Assembly: GCF_006151805.1 (NCBI RefSeq)
Contig: NZ_VDDA01000008.1
Location: forward strand, 124,001-188,000
Length of the DNA stretch: 64,000 nt
Direction of reading: 5' to 3'
From: Methylobacterium terricola
GTDB taxonomy: Bacteria > Pseudomonadota > Alphaproteobacteria > Rhizobiales > Beijerinckiaceae
Part shown: positions 51,853 through 60,873 of the stretch, in pieces
Position numbering within the stretch: the first letter of the stretch is position 1
How the letters are laid out: each line of letters opens with the position of its first letter
Notes under the pieces: model-generated
Databases searched by the model: none
What the model was told of the DNA's origin: nothing
What the model saw: the letters and a program-made list of their open reading frames with translations, nothing else
Position numbers and translations under genes: made by a program

Positions 51853-53106
51853 GTGACCCATAATGCAGCGGCGATTCTCCGGATTTCTCCTCTCATTGAC
51901 GGCCTTAGATCCTTGCCGCACTCCACCCGACCTTTCCTCGCCGTCTACGTCGTCTGGCACCCCGCGTTCGCGGCTGGTCGGTCGATTGCCAAGAGCCTGT
52001 ACGAACATTTCCGGCGCGAACTTTACGAGAACGTTGCGGGCGGAACCGGCTTGAGCGTCCTGTATCGCTCGGAGATCGACCCTCACATCGGCAATCTTCG
52101 GGACATTGACCTCGACGAGAGCGAAACCACTGCGATTGTGCCGCTTATTGACGCCCGCTTCGCGCAGGATGCGGCTTACATGGCATGGATCCGGGACCTG
52201 GCCTTCAGGACCGATCTGGCCGGTCTGCGATCGCGGATATTCCCGGTCGCGATCGATGGTGCCTTCGGAAGGACTGGATTGATGCAGCAGGCCGTGCGCT
52301 GGGACGGCTGGCGGCGGATGAGGCAGGCTGATCGGCGCCGGCGCCTCGTCTCCGACCTCACCTACCAGTTCGGTAGGATGCTCCGGGCCTACCTTGAGCG
52401 GCTGCGGCGGCCGGACGAGCCCGAGGACGAGCTGGACCGTTACTTACGCAAGGTCCAGATCTTCCTTAGCCATTCCAAGCACGATCCCGATGGCGCGCGC
52501 ATTGCGCGCGCTGTCCGCGACGCTCTTTACAACGGGGACGGCCTCTCGACGTTCTTCGATGTCCACGACATCCCGACCGGCGTCCGCTTTGACGACGTCA
52601 TCCTGCGGCAGGTGCGAGTTAGCGCGGTGGTGGCCATTCACACCGACGGCTACTCGTCCCGGGAATGGTGCCGTCGGGAGATCATCGAAGCCAAGCGCTG
52701 GAACGTGCCTCTGGTCGTGGCGAACTGTATATCCGAGGGCGACGAGCGCGGCTTTCCCTACATGGGCAACGTGCCCATCGTCCGGCTGGACCCGCACGCC
52801 CTCGACAGGATCGACCACGTCGTCGGACGGCTGCTCGACGAGGTCCTGAAGGACTTCCTTTGGCGTTGCCGGATCGAGCTCGCCCGGACCGATGCTGAGG
52901 ACAGCGCGGTCTTCCTTCCCAGACCGCCCGAGCTCATCTCGCTCGCAGGGCTCGAAGATCGCGCTGATGCCGACGTCACGCTGATCTATCCGGATCCCCC
53001 CATCGGGGCGGAGGAGAGGCGCCTGTTCGAGGTGATTGCCCCGAGGGTACGGTTGCGTACTCTCACGGAGTGGCTTGCAGGCTGGGACGGCGAGGTGACG
53101 GGATGA
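51853..53106 (+). CDS. Two-module TIR domain protein
   Basis: The 417-residue protein has a typical TIR domain at about 201-320: VQIFLSHSKHD, FFDVHDIPTG, SAVVAIHTDGYSSREWCRREI with Glu276 in the NADase position. The N-terminal 160 residues look like a second, degenerate TIR-like fold (AVYVVWHPAF, TAIVPLIDARF, YMAWIRDLAF, RIFPVAID) that lacks the glutamate. GTG 51853 is chosen; TTG 51814 also opens the frame. Its last four bases are the ATGA that starts the SLOG gene, so the two are translationally coupled. The expected role is production of an NAD-derived signal on infection. Confidence 0.85.
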   Translation: MTHNAAAILRISPLIDGLRSLPHSTRPFLAVYVVWHPAFAAGRSIAKSLYEHFRRELYENVAGGTGLSVLYRSEIDPHIGNLRDIDLDESETTAIVPLIDARFAQDAAYMAWIRDLAFRTDLAGLRSRIFPVAIDGAFGRTGLMQQAVRWDGWRRMRQADRRRRLVSDLTYQFGRMLRAYLERLRRPDEPEDELDRYLRKVQIFLSHSKHDPDGARIARAVRDALYNGDGLSTFFDVHDIPTGVRFDDVILRQVRVSAVVAIHTDGYSSREWCRREIIEAKRWNVPLVVANCISEGDERGFPYMGNVPIVRLDPHALDRIDHVVGRLLDEVLKDFLWRCRIELARTDAEDSAVFLPRPPELISLAGLEDRADADVTLIYPDPPIGAEERRLFEVIAPRVRLRTLTEWLAGWDGEVTG

Positions 53107-53945
53107 GCCATCTTACCCCATTGAGTGCGCGGACCGTCGCCATCTCGATTTCCGAGAGTGCAGACATGGCGATCCTCGGACTCGCCGAAGAGCACCTGCG
53201 CGACGCGATGGCCGAGGTGGTTCGGCATCTTCTGGCCATGGGTGCCCGGCTCGCCTACGCAGGAGACCTGCGGGACGAGGGCTTCACTGCGCTTTTGGTC
53301 GAGCTCGTTGCCCGGCATCGCCGTGCCGCGCCGACCGACGACGAGCCCGCCGGCGTCGTCAGCTACCTGTCGTGGCCCGTTCACGCCGGGTGTCGGGGCC
53401 AGGATATCCAGAAGGTAGCACGGGAGTTGAAAGGCGTGGCGGAGGTGCGCTGCCTAGATCTCGACGGCCGAGACATACCCCTCGATACACTTGCCCCGGA
53501 GCCTTACGACGCCACCAGCGAACAGTGGGGTACCGGGCTCACTGCCATGCGCTCGGCCTTGACCAAAGCCACTGATGCGAGGGTCGTGCTCGGAGGCCGC
53601 GTGGCCGGCTACAAGGGGCGCATGCCCGGCATCGCTGAGGAAACGCTGTTCGCGCTCCATGCCAACCAGCCGATATTCATACTCGGAGGCTTCGGCGGTT
53701 GCGCACGGGACATCGCGGTGGACCTCGGATTGGTCCCAGCCGAAGGAGGTTCGTGCGAATGGGCCGGCCGCGAGGCTTTCAAGCGCATGACGCCGTCCTC
53801 ACTGAACAACGGCCTCACCGAGGACGAGAACCGAACGTTGGCGCGGACTGCTCATATCGACCAGGCGGTGACGTTGGTGCTTCGAGGGATGCTCAAGCAG
53901 GCGCAGGTCCTTCACAATCAAAGCGTCTCGGTGGCGCAAGCCTAG
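53103..53945 (+). CDS. SLOG-domain sensor protein (LD_cluster2 type)
   Basis: The 280-residue protein is a SLOG-family Rossmann domain: VAISISES at the first strand, VVLGGRVAGYKGRMPGIAEE at 161-180, and ILGGFGGCARDIA near 193-205 match the cluster-2 SLOG pattern that binds ADP-ribose-like ligands. No effector domain, membrane helix or nuclease motif is present, so it may act by assembling or by inhibiting a partner. ATG 53103 overlaps the TIR gene stop (ATGA). TIR-SLOG pairing matches Thoeris logic, but the SLOG is not fused to SIR2 as in ThsA. Confidence 0.8.
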   Translation: MSHLTPLSARTVAISISESADMAILGLAEEHLRDAMAEVVRHLLAMGARLAYAGDLRDEGFTALLVELVARHRRAAPTDDEPAGVVSYLSWPVHAGCRGQDIQKVARELKGVAEVRCLDLDGRDIPLDTLAPEPYDATSEQWGTGLTAMRSALTKATDARVVLGGRVAGYKGRMPGIAEETLFALHANQPIFILGGFGGCARDIAVDLGLVPAEGGSCEWAGREAFKRMTPSSLNNGLTEDENRTLARTAHIDQAVTLVLRGMLKQAQVLHNQSVSVAQA

Positions 53946-54194
53946 CCCCAAGCCACGGCACGTAGGTATCAACCTCCGCCACACGCCAGCCGCTCCTGCA
54001 ACACGCTCCTAGGGGGCGGTTCTGCCTGCACGTAAATGGCCGTGTGCCGCATGCGTGGCGCCGCTACGGTTCGACGCCACCTGCAAACCGTAATGAAGGC
54101 TGTCCAACGCGCTGGACGCCGCGCCTGCGGCATGTATTCTCGGTTCACCGTATGTTCCGATGCACCGGCCATGCGAGGAATTTAGGGGTCAGCC

Positions 54195-55823
54195 ATGTCG
54201 CGCCCGTCGCGAAACGTCAGCTTCGCGACCGTCGATGGCCTTGAGGCCGTGATGCGGACCGGCTCCCCGGTCACAGTCGCCGGCAAGGCTACGCGGGAGA
54301 TCCTTCACCGGGTCACGATCCTGGAACGGCCCCTGGAGCGGTTCGTATTTGTACCGGAGCGGCGCAATGATGCCTTCGCCCAAATGGCCGAGGCAGTCTG
54401 GGTCATAGCGGGACGCAATGACGTCGAGTGGCTCGGCCGGTACCTTCCCAGGGCCACCGATTTTTCGAACGACGGTGGATCGACGTGGCGTGGAGCCTAC
54501 GGACCGCGCCTTCGCCGCTGGAACGGGTCCGTCGATCAGTTCGAGCACGTGCGGCGCCTGCTGATGCAGGACCGCTCAAGTCGCCGGGCGGTCATGAACC
54601 TATTCGACCCTGCGATCGACCTCTCCGCCGTCGACGACATCCCATGCAACAACTGGCTGAGCTGGATCCTGCGCAACGGCCATCTCCATCTCGCGGTGGC
54701 CGTCCGAAGCAACGACGCGGTCTGGGGGTTCTCTGGCGCCAACGCCTTCGAGTGGAGCCTGCTCCATGAGATCATGGCGCACTGGCTCGGCGCCAAGGTC
54801 GGTCGACAGACCTGGCTCGCGACCTCTTTCCACGTCTACGAACAGCACTGGCCGCGCGCAGAACGGATCCTGCGCTCCTTCCACGGTCTGTCGCCGTACG
54901 ATTATGGCCTCGAAACGCCGCGCTTCGCCACGCCTTGGGAGACCTTCGCCGAAGTCCTTGGGGAATGGTTCGAGGTCGAGGCGTCGGTCAGCGCCGATCC
55001 GGAGGCGCCCCTTCCGGCATGTGCCGCGACGGCTGACCCCCTCCTGGCCTCGTGGCTCGCGGCGATCCGGATCCGCTGGGGAGCCCAGGGATGGCCCGAG
55101 GGCAGGCTGCGGCGTGAGCTGGCGGCGCTGCCGGCGACTGACGCCGCAGCCGCGGTCTGGGAGCATCAGTGCCGGGCTTTTCCGGAGCGCCTCGAAGCCC
55201 TCACGGATCCTCGGCTGGCCGCCTATTTCGCCGCGACCGCGGCCTCCGCCCCTGCCGCCGACCTGTTCAAGCAGGCCGTGAAGAGCCTCCACGCCCGCAA
55301 GGACCGCGCATACGGCGCTGCCTGGAAGCGCCGAGGCGAGCTTGTTAGCGTGCTGCCAAACATCGCCCGCAAGGTCGACCGGCTGCAGGTCGTCCTCGAC
55401 CGGGGAAACGGGCCTGGCGAGGAGGCCGCGCTCGATACGGCGCTCGATCTCTATGTCTACGCCACGAAGTATCGGCTGCTCCTCGCTGAACAAGAGCCTT
55501 CCTCGGCCCTTCTGCCGGCCGACGCCCCACGACCGCTCAGCAATCACGAAGCGAATTTCGACGCGCTGGTGGACGCCGATCCGTTCCACGCGCCCGATGC
55601 AGATCCGGCCCTTTCCATACGAAACGTCGTGGACATCTTCGAACGCCTCTGGCCCTTGGCCGGCGACGGTGGGAACCTCCCGGCCGTGATCGAACTCGTG
55701 AACGACCTACGCGACGCGGCAAGGGCGGCCCTGGCGGCGATCGCCTCCAGCCAGCCGCGCGACGTCGCTGCCCTCATTGCCGAAGAGGCAGCGCTCTCGG
55801 CGGTCGGGAAAGGCGCGCCGTGA
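54195..55823 (+). CDS. Thymidylate synthase-like enzyme fused to an Nmad1 (DUF1599) domain
   Basis: The 542-residue protein has an N-terminal thymidylate synthase/hydroxymethylase fold at about 1-270. Active-site positions are kept: Glu66, Arg130-Arg131 (DRSSRRAVMNLF), Cys151 (DIPCNNW), RSND at 171-174, Asn183, and HVY at 213-215. The residue after Cys is Asn where housekeeping ThyA has His (PCH). Residues about 354-465 (LFKQAVKSLHARKDRAYGAAWKRRG, IARKVDRLQVV) match the DUF1599/Nmad1 helical domain. It should methylate or hydroxymethylate a pyrimidine nucleotide; 5-hydroxymethyl-dUMP is a plausible product by analogy with phages. It is the first of three overlapping genes. Confidence 0.85.
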   Translation: MSRPSRNVSFATVDGLEAVMRTGSPVTVAGKATREILHRVTILERPLERFVFVPERRNDAFAQMAEAVWVIAGRNDVEWLGRYLPRATDFSNDGGSTWRGAYGPRLRRWNGSVDQFEHVRRLLMQDRSSRRAVMNLFDPAIDLSAVDDIPCNNWLSWILRNGHLHLAVAVRSNDAVWGFSGANAFEWSLLHEIMAHWLGAKVGRQTWLATSFHVYEQHWPRAERILRSFHGLSPYDYGLETPRFATPWETFAEVLGEWFEVEASVSADPEAPLPACAATADPLLASWLAAIRIRWGAQGWPEGRLRRELAALPATDAAAAVWEHQCRAFPERLEALTDPRLAAYFAATAASAPAADLFKQAVKSLHARKDRAYGAAWKRRGELVSVLPNIARKVDRLQVVLDRGNGPGEEAALDTALDLYVYATKYRLLLAEQEPSSALLPADAPRPLSNHEANFDALVDADPFHAPDADPALSIRNVVDIFERLWPLAGDGGNLPAVIELVNDLRDAARAALAAIASSQPRDVAALIAEEAALSAVGKGAP

Positions 55824-56788
55824 AGGCCGAGGACCTCGACAAGCTTCTCGACCAGTTGGCCGAGGCTCTCGCCGCGCAGCCGAACGCCCGCGTCGCGATC
55901 GTCGGCCGTGCGCCTGCGACCGCCCGCATCATCGGCTTCCTGGCATCGCTCGGCCTCAGCGACCGGTTGATCGGCCTGTACGCCCCTGACGGGAGTGACG
56001 CCCCGGACGCACCCGGGAAAGGTTACGCCGCACTAGGGCGCCTCGCGTCGGACCGCCCGGACGTCGTCATCGTGTCGGAGGACGCTGGCAAGGAGGACCT
56101 GCTGGTCGCTCTCGTCGCGCACGTCGCCCCGGGCGTCCGGATCCTGATAGGTGGCTACGGCCATCTGGCGTTCCGCGATCCGGTCTTTCACGAGGTGGTC
56201 CGGAACGCGCTCGTGCCTTCGCTCGCCAACGGCTACCCGAACTGCCTGATACACCTCTACCAGTGCCTCCAGCTGGCCGCACGGCTGGGACTGAGTGGCG
56301 TGGTCGCGGAGTTCGGATCCTTCCGCGGCGGGACCACGATGCTGCTTTCCCGCTTCGTCGAGACCGTGGGGGCCCGCTGGAAGGTCATCGGCTTCGACAC
56401 CTTCGACGGGTTTCCGAAGGCTCGAAGCATCCTCGACATGTATGCCCATCATGATTGCGTGTTCCGTGACGAATCGGCGGTGCGGTCGTACCTTCGGGAC
56501 CGCGATGTTGAGCTCGTGGTGGGGGACGTGGTGGATACCGTTGCACGCCTATCCGGGGAGGATGTCGTGCTGGCCTTCGTCGACACGGACAACCACACAT
56601 CCGCCTCGGCCATTCTCGATGTCGTCGCCGACAGGGTCGTGGTCGGAGGGGCCATCGTCTTCGACCATTGGGCCGGCCGGAACCGGCACCTCTACACGGT
56701 CGGCGAGCGCATCGCCGCGAAGCGCCTGGCCGATGACCGGCGCTATTTCAACCTGCACGATACCGGCGTCTTCCTCAGGCTAGCGTGA
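55820..56788 (+). CDS. TylF/MycF-family SAM-dependent methyltransferase with N-terminal extra domain
   Basis: The 322-residue protein has a TylF-type methyltransferase at about 140-320: VVAEFGSFRGGTT at 161-173 binds SAM, GFDTFDGFPKA at 191-201 and FVDTDNHTSASAIL are family hallmarks, and GGAIVFDHW is near the end. In TylF/MycF the target is a sugar hydroxyl. The first 125 residues form a separate Rossmann-like unit (RVAIVGRAPATARIIGFL, PDVVIVSED, VRILIGGYG). The GTG start overlaps the upstream stop by four bases (GTGA). In this operon a modified base or sugar is the likely substrate, by inference only. Confidence 0.85.
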   Translation: MKAEDLDKLLDQLAEALAAQPNARVAIVGRAPATARIIGFLASLGLSDRLIGLYAPDGSDAPDAPGKGYAALGRLASDRPDVVIVSEDAGKEDLLVALVAHVAPGVRILIGGYGHLAFRDPVFHEVVRNALVPSLANGYPNCLIHLYQCLQLAARLGLSGVVAEFGSFRGGTTMLLSRFVETVGARWKVIGFDTFDGFPKARSILDMYAHHDCVFRDESAVRSYLRDRDVELVVGDVVDTVARLSGEDVVLAFVDTDNHTSASAILDVVADRVVVGGAIVFDHWAGRNRHLYTVGERIAAKRLADDRRYFNLHDTGVFLRLA

Positions 56789-57951
56789 CGAGGCACAGAA
56801 CCATGCAGGTCCATATCCGCCGCGCGCCGCCCGTAGCCCGCAAGGGTGTCTACGAGCTCTACTGGACGTTCGCATCGAGACGGCAGCGGATCTTCGAGCG
56901 ACGCCTTGCCGCCGACGCTTTCCCTTGGTGCGAAGATGCCATCCTGAACACGTACAAGTTCTGCAACGTCTTCCGTGCGGCGGACCGGGTGTCGCAATAC
57001 CTGATCCGAGATGTCGCCTACGCGTCGGATGCCGGAAGTTATGCCGATCGCGTGTTTCAGATCGTGGCATTTCGTACGTTCAGTAATATACGCACGTGGG
57101 ACGGCATCCGGGCCGCCTTGGGGCGTCCGCCCACGATCGACGACCTCAGGTCCGGCCGTTTCGAGAAGGCCCTGGACCGCGTCAAGGCGGCCAATTCAGG
57201 CCTGTACACCGGCGCCTTCATCCTATGCGCCAACAAAGCCTACGGCTTCGACGAGAAACACCGCAACCATGTCGGGCTGTTCCGGCACATGTTCGTAGAA
57301 GGCCGCCTCGCCGAAATCATCCGAGGGGCGAACTCCTTGGAAGGCGTCGTCGGGGCACTCCAAGCCTTTCCGCTGATGGGGCCGTTCATGGCCTATCAGA
57401 CTGCCATCGACCTGAATTACTCTGACCTTCTCGGTTTCGACGAGGACGACTACACCCAGGCCGGCCCTGGGGCCCTGCGCGGATTGAGCAAGGCCTTCAC
57501 TAGCCTTGGAGATTACTCCCCGTCCGACGCCATCCTCTGGATGGTCGAGCGACAGGAAGAGGAGTTCCGACGCCTTGCGCTTCCGTTCGACGGTCTCTTC
57601 GGGCGCAGGCTGCACGCCATCGACTGCCAGGGCCTGTTCTGTGAGCTGGACAAGTATTGCCGCGAGGCCGTCCCCGAGCTCGCCAGCAACCGGTCGCGCA
57701 TCAAGGCGCGTTTCGCCGCGTCGCCGGACCCCATCGCCTTGTTCTTCCCGCCCAAATGGAAGCTCGCCCTGCCGGCCGATGCTTCCGTTCCAGCTGCCGC
57801 GAAGCAGCCAGCGTCGAAGCAGATCGTGCTCGACCTCGGCGGGGCAACTTCGGGCGACGGTGACGACCGAGCCGTGGCCAGGGCCGCCCGGCGCCGGCGA
57901 CCGTCCATGGGCCGCCCCAGCGGGCAAGCGGAGACGTTGCACCTCATCTGA
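56785..57951 (+). CDS. 5-hmdU DNA kinase helical / alpha-glutamyl-putrescinyl-thymine pyrophosphorylase family protein
   Basis: The 388-residue protein matches the family found in phage thymine hypermodification clusters: YWTFASRRQRIFERRL at about 26-41, PWCEDAIL then KFCNVFRAADRVSQYLI at 58-74, GPGALRG at 228-234, and IDCQGLFCELDKY near the C-terminus. The family has a helical, glycosylase-like domain; in phages members phosphorylate or substitute 5-hydroxymethyl-dU in DNA. No P-loop kinase domain is visible, so a pyrophosphorylase/transferase role is more likely than kinase. The start GTG 56785 overlaps the methyltransferase stop (GTGA); ATG 56803 is an alternative. The C-terminal 60 residues are polar and probably disordered. 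Confidence 0.75.
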   Translation: MTRHRTMQVHIRRAPPVARKGVYELYWTFASRRQRIFERRLAADAFPWCEDAILNTYKFCNVFRAADRVSQYLIRDVAYASDAGSYADRVFQIVAFRTFSNIRTWDGIRAALGRPPTIDDLRSGRFEKALDRVKAANSGLYTGAFILCANKAYGFDEKHRNHVGLFRHMFVEGRLAEIIRGANSLEGVVGALQAFPLMGPFMAYQTAIDLNYSDLLGFDEDDYTQAGPGALRGLSKAFTSLGDYSPSDAILWMVERQEEEFRRLALPFDGLFGRRLHAIDCQGLFCELDKYCREAVPELASNRSRIKARFAASPDPIALFFPPKWKLALPADASVPAAAKQPASKQIVLDLGGATSGDGDDRAVARAARRRRPSMGRPSGQAETLHLI

Positions 57952-57993
57952 GCGTGCCGGCGCCGCGCATCGAGCCGAGGCGCGGCCGTGGTA

Positions 57994-60543
57994 TCAGAGC
58001 ATGGCCCGCCCAAGAGCCTTCACCCAGTTCTCCAGGTCGACGTCGCCCGGCTCGCCGGCCGCTCCCACGATGGCCTTCAGGAACAGCTTTTCGCCGATGT
58101 GCTCGCCCAGCGCTCTGTAGGCCTCGAATTGCGGCTCCGTGAAGAATTGGTCCGCGGTCGGATGATGGGGGAATTCCGGCTCGTCATGCCGATACCGTCG
58201 GATGAACTCGTCCTCGTTCCCAGTCAGGGACAGCTTGAGATAGACGAGGTATCCAATCTCTTCTTCGCCATCAGCCGGGCCGGGATACTTGATCCGGCAG
58301 AACCGGAAGTGAGACCGGCTGAGCCCCTCTTCCCCCAATCGAAGGTCGTCAAGATCGATGTCCAGGACGACGCCGAAGTCGATGTAGGCCAGCCGCTGCA
58401 GGTTGGTCAGCGCATGGAAGGTCATCGAGGGGTCGTTCTCGCCGTCGACGGCGACGATGTACCGGCAGCGGCGCCGCAGCAGCTCGTAGACCCCCAGGTT
58501 CTCGATATGCCCCCCGTCCGAGACATGGGCGAAGGGGAGCGTCTCGTCGGCGGTCGAGGCGAACTCATGAAGGAGGTACCATAGGCGCGGGCGCTCCCAA
58601 CCATTCTTATCCGGCCTCTTCAGCCAAGCGCCGAGCCTGATGTTCAAAAGGGTGAGCCAGAAGCCGGCCAGCCGCGTCGTGCGTAGCCCCATCTGAGGCG
58701 ACACCGCGGCCCCGGAGAGGGCCATGGTGGTGGCCAGATCCAGGTCCGGATTGACGGCTTCCCAATCTCGGGTGGGTCGATGGCCCACGAGATTGGACCC
58801 TGTCGCCACCGGCGTGAACGAAAATACCTCGCAGAGCCGACCGCGCACCGCTGGGTTCCGGGATCCGGGAACGTTGAGGGCACAGTTGAGGATCGGGAAA
58901 GGCGTCCGGCTCGTGTTGATGGCGCTCAGCTTGGTCGGAGCCACGCTCGCCCCTTTCGGGTCAACGAGGAAGGCCGCGGCGAGCTTCGCTCGATAGTAGC
59001 GGTGCAGGGACGTCAGGTTCACGTCGATGAACGCGACCGAGCCGAGACCGACGGCCGTGAACGCGAGGAACGCGAACGTGCGCCATCCCAGTGACAGGCC
59101 GGCGAGCCAGGCGTACATCGCGTTCTCAGCGATGAGAGCGACCACGATCGTCGCGACCGCGACGGTGACGCTCCTGAGGCGCACGAAGGCCGTGATCAGC
59201 GACACGCCGACGGCGAGCGCCGATGCGAGAGCGATGGGGACCGTGAAGAGAGGATCCCATGCCCCTTCGATGGTCGACGACAGTAGGTGCCCCAGGCCGG
59301 CCCAGACCAAATGCGTCACGCCCAGAAAATACCAGAGCGGCGGCACAACGAAGAGGAGGCCGATCGCGATCTGGACGCGGCCGGGCTTCTCTCCCACGGG
59401 CTCCAGCCACTTTCCGACCAAGGCGAGGATACCCACGGCGAGGGCCGGGAGGGCGAGGGCCAGGATCGCCGTCGTCCATGCCGGGATCCACGGCCGGACC
59501 ATGGTCTCGGCGAAGGCGAACCACCCGGTCGCGAGTAAGAGGATGACGGCGTTCACAAAGAGCCCGTGCGACTGCCTTAGGGCAACGGAGACACGCTCCC
59601 AGAAGGAACCGGTAAGGTAACGGGCCTTCTGGCGAAGGGTCTTGAGGATCGCCGATTCCCCTTCGGCCCTCAGGAACGGCTCCTGTTTCCGGCCCAACCC
59701 GATGCCGTCGTCCGTGGCCGAGCCGACGAGCTGGGTCAGGAAGGCCCCGGCATAGCCGCCGCCGGAGACCGTGGACAGATAATCGAATTGGGGAAGCAAG
59801 TTTCGCCTCGCCAGCGCTGCGAGCACCCCCGTCGCGAAGGTCGCGCTCCGTATCCCGCCTCCCGACAAGGCGATCCCTGCGGCCCAGTCCCGCGACGGGA
59901 TGCCGTGTCGGGCCTGCCTTGCCCTCACGGCCTCCTTCTCCATCGCGCCCATCGAGCCGGGTGGAAGGGTCCCTGCCACGATCCCCATCGGACGCCACGT
60001 GACCGATCGAGCAAACTCGCTTTCGAGTTCGTCAGCGTCCGGTCCGGGATCGTCCGACGGTACGTAGCCTTCCGTTTCGAGAATGAGCCGCAGCGCAGCG
60101 TCCAACGCTCGCAAGGCCTCCTGCACCTTGCCGAGCTCCTCGCGAAACTCGTCCCCCTCGTCGAGCGCCCGGAGCAGTCCCGCCTCGCTGCGGGAGTGCC
60201 ACTTCGCCGTGAACGGGGCGACGTGCACATTCAGAACATGCCAGACGAAGGTCTCGGTCGTCGCCGCCGCGCCATTGATGCGACTGATGTCCCTCGCCCG
60301 CTCGAAGAGGACATGCAAGCTTCGCAGGGCGCTCGCCTCCACCCCCTGCGTGTAGCCAAGACGACGTGTCGCCACCCGCGACATGAGCTCGACCCTGAAA
60401 AGGTGGGCTGCGACGCGATCGGGCTCCGTTGGCGACCATGATCGGTCGCCATAACGCGCAAGGAAATTCTGTCCGAGCGAGTCGAGCTCAGGCGTTCCGG
60501 ACAGCGCTTCCTGCCACGATGGTGCCGCCGCGGTTTCTACCAT
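57994..60543 (-). CDS. Large membrane patatin-like phospholipase
   Basis: The 849-residue protein has a helical N-terminal domain (1-210), then a patatin domain split by a membrane region. The oxyanion motif SGGGIRSATF is near 227-236, the nucleophile Ser is in STVSGGGYAGAF near 254, and the Asp of SDGGHIENLG is near 671. Between them, about 320-520, lie six or so membrane helices. It should act as a lipid acyl hydrolase at a membrane. Patatins are common membrane-damaging effectors in CBASS and related immunity, but no cyclase or CapV-like partner is adjacent. It converges on the modification operon with a 42-base gap. Confidence 0.88.
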   Translation of the reverse strand: MVETAAAPSWQEALSGTPELDSLGQNFLARYGDRSWSPTEPDRVAAHLFRVELMSRVATRRLGYTQGVEASALRSLHVLFERARDISRINGAAATTETFVWHVLNVHVAPFTAKWHSRSEAGLLRALDEGDEFREELGKVQEALRALDAALRLILETEGYVPSDDPGPDADELESEFARSVTWRPMGIVAGTLPPGSMGAMEKEAVRARQARHGIPSRDWAAGIALSGGGIRSATFATGVLAALARRNLLPQFDYLSTVSGGGYAGAFLTQLVGSATDDGIGLGRKQEPFLRAEGESAILKTLRQKARYLTGSFWERVSVALRQSHGLFVNAVILLLATGWFAFAETMVRPWIPAWTTAILALALPALAVGILALVGKWLEPVGEKPGRVQIAIGLLFVVPPLWYFLGVTHLVWAGLGHLLSSTIEGAWDPLFTVPIALASALAVGVSLITAFVRLRSVTVAVATIVVALIAENAMYAWLAGLSLGWRTFAFLAFTAVGLGSVAFIDVNLTSLHRYYRAKLAAAFLVDPKGASVAPTKLSAINTSRTPFPILNCALNVPGSRNPAVRGRLCEVFSFTPVATGSNLVGHRPTRDWEAVNPDLDLATTMALSGAAVSPQMGLRTTRLAGFWLTLLNIRLGAWLKRPDKNGWERPRLWYLLHEFASTADETLPFAHVSDGGHIENLGVYELLRRRCRYIVAVDGENDPSMTFHALTNLQRLAYIDFGVVLDIDLDDLRLGEEGLSRSHFRFCRIKYPGPADGEEEIGYLVYLKLSLTGNEDEFIRRYRHDEPEFPHHPTADQFFTEPQFEAYRALGEHIGEKLFLKAIVGAAGEPGDVDLENWVKALGRAML

Positions 60544-60672
60544 AGGCGGTCATCCAGAGCCGAAGCACTACCGGACCGCTCCTCCTGGCGTGGACATGAG
60601 CGATTGCTTTGAGGGACCAAGAGCAGCTGGCCGATCGGCAATCGCCGTTCAAACCGCGAACCTCGCCACGAA

Positions 60673-60873
60673 TTGCTCAAGCCACACCACCTTCGAGGCG
60701 CAATGATTGCGGGATCCAGACTCGATGAACAGATAAGGTTGGCCGTACGGGTCGGGAAGGGAGGCTTGGCTTTTTACAGCCGACCGAGCCGGTCCTCCGA
60801 GGATGTCTCAGACGTGCCGCGAGCGGTCACGAACGCGATGGAGAAGCACCTTGCCGCTGTTAACGGAAGCTGA
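60673..60873 (+). CDS. Possible 66-residue leader protein of the third TIR gene
   Basis: A frame from ATG 60673 (or ATG 60703, MIAGSRLDEQ) ends at TGA 60871-60873, overlapping the TIR gene start at 60851. The product is polar with no recognised family. It could be a short antitoxin- or leader-like gene, or noise in a region of changing composition. Confidence 0.3.
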   Translation: MLKPHHLRGAMIAGSRLDEQIRLAVRVGKGGLAFYSRPSRSSEDVSDVPRAVTNAMEKHLAAVNGS

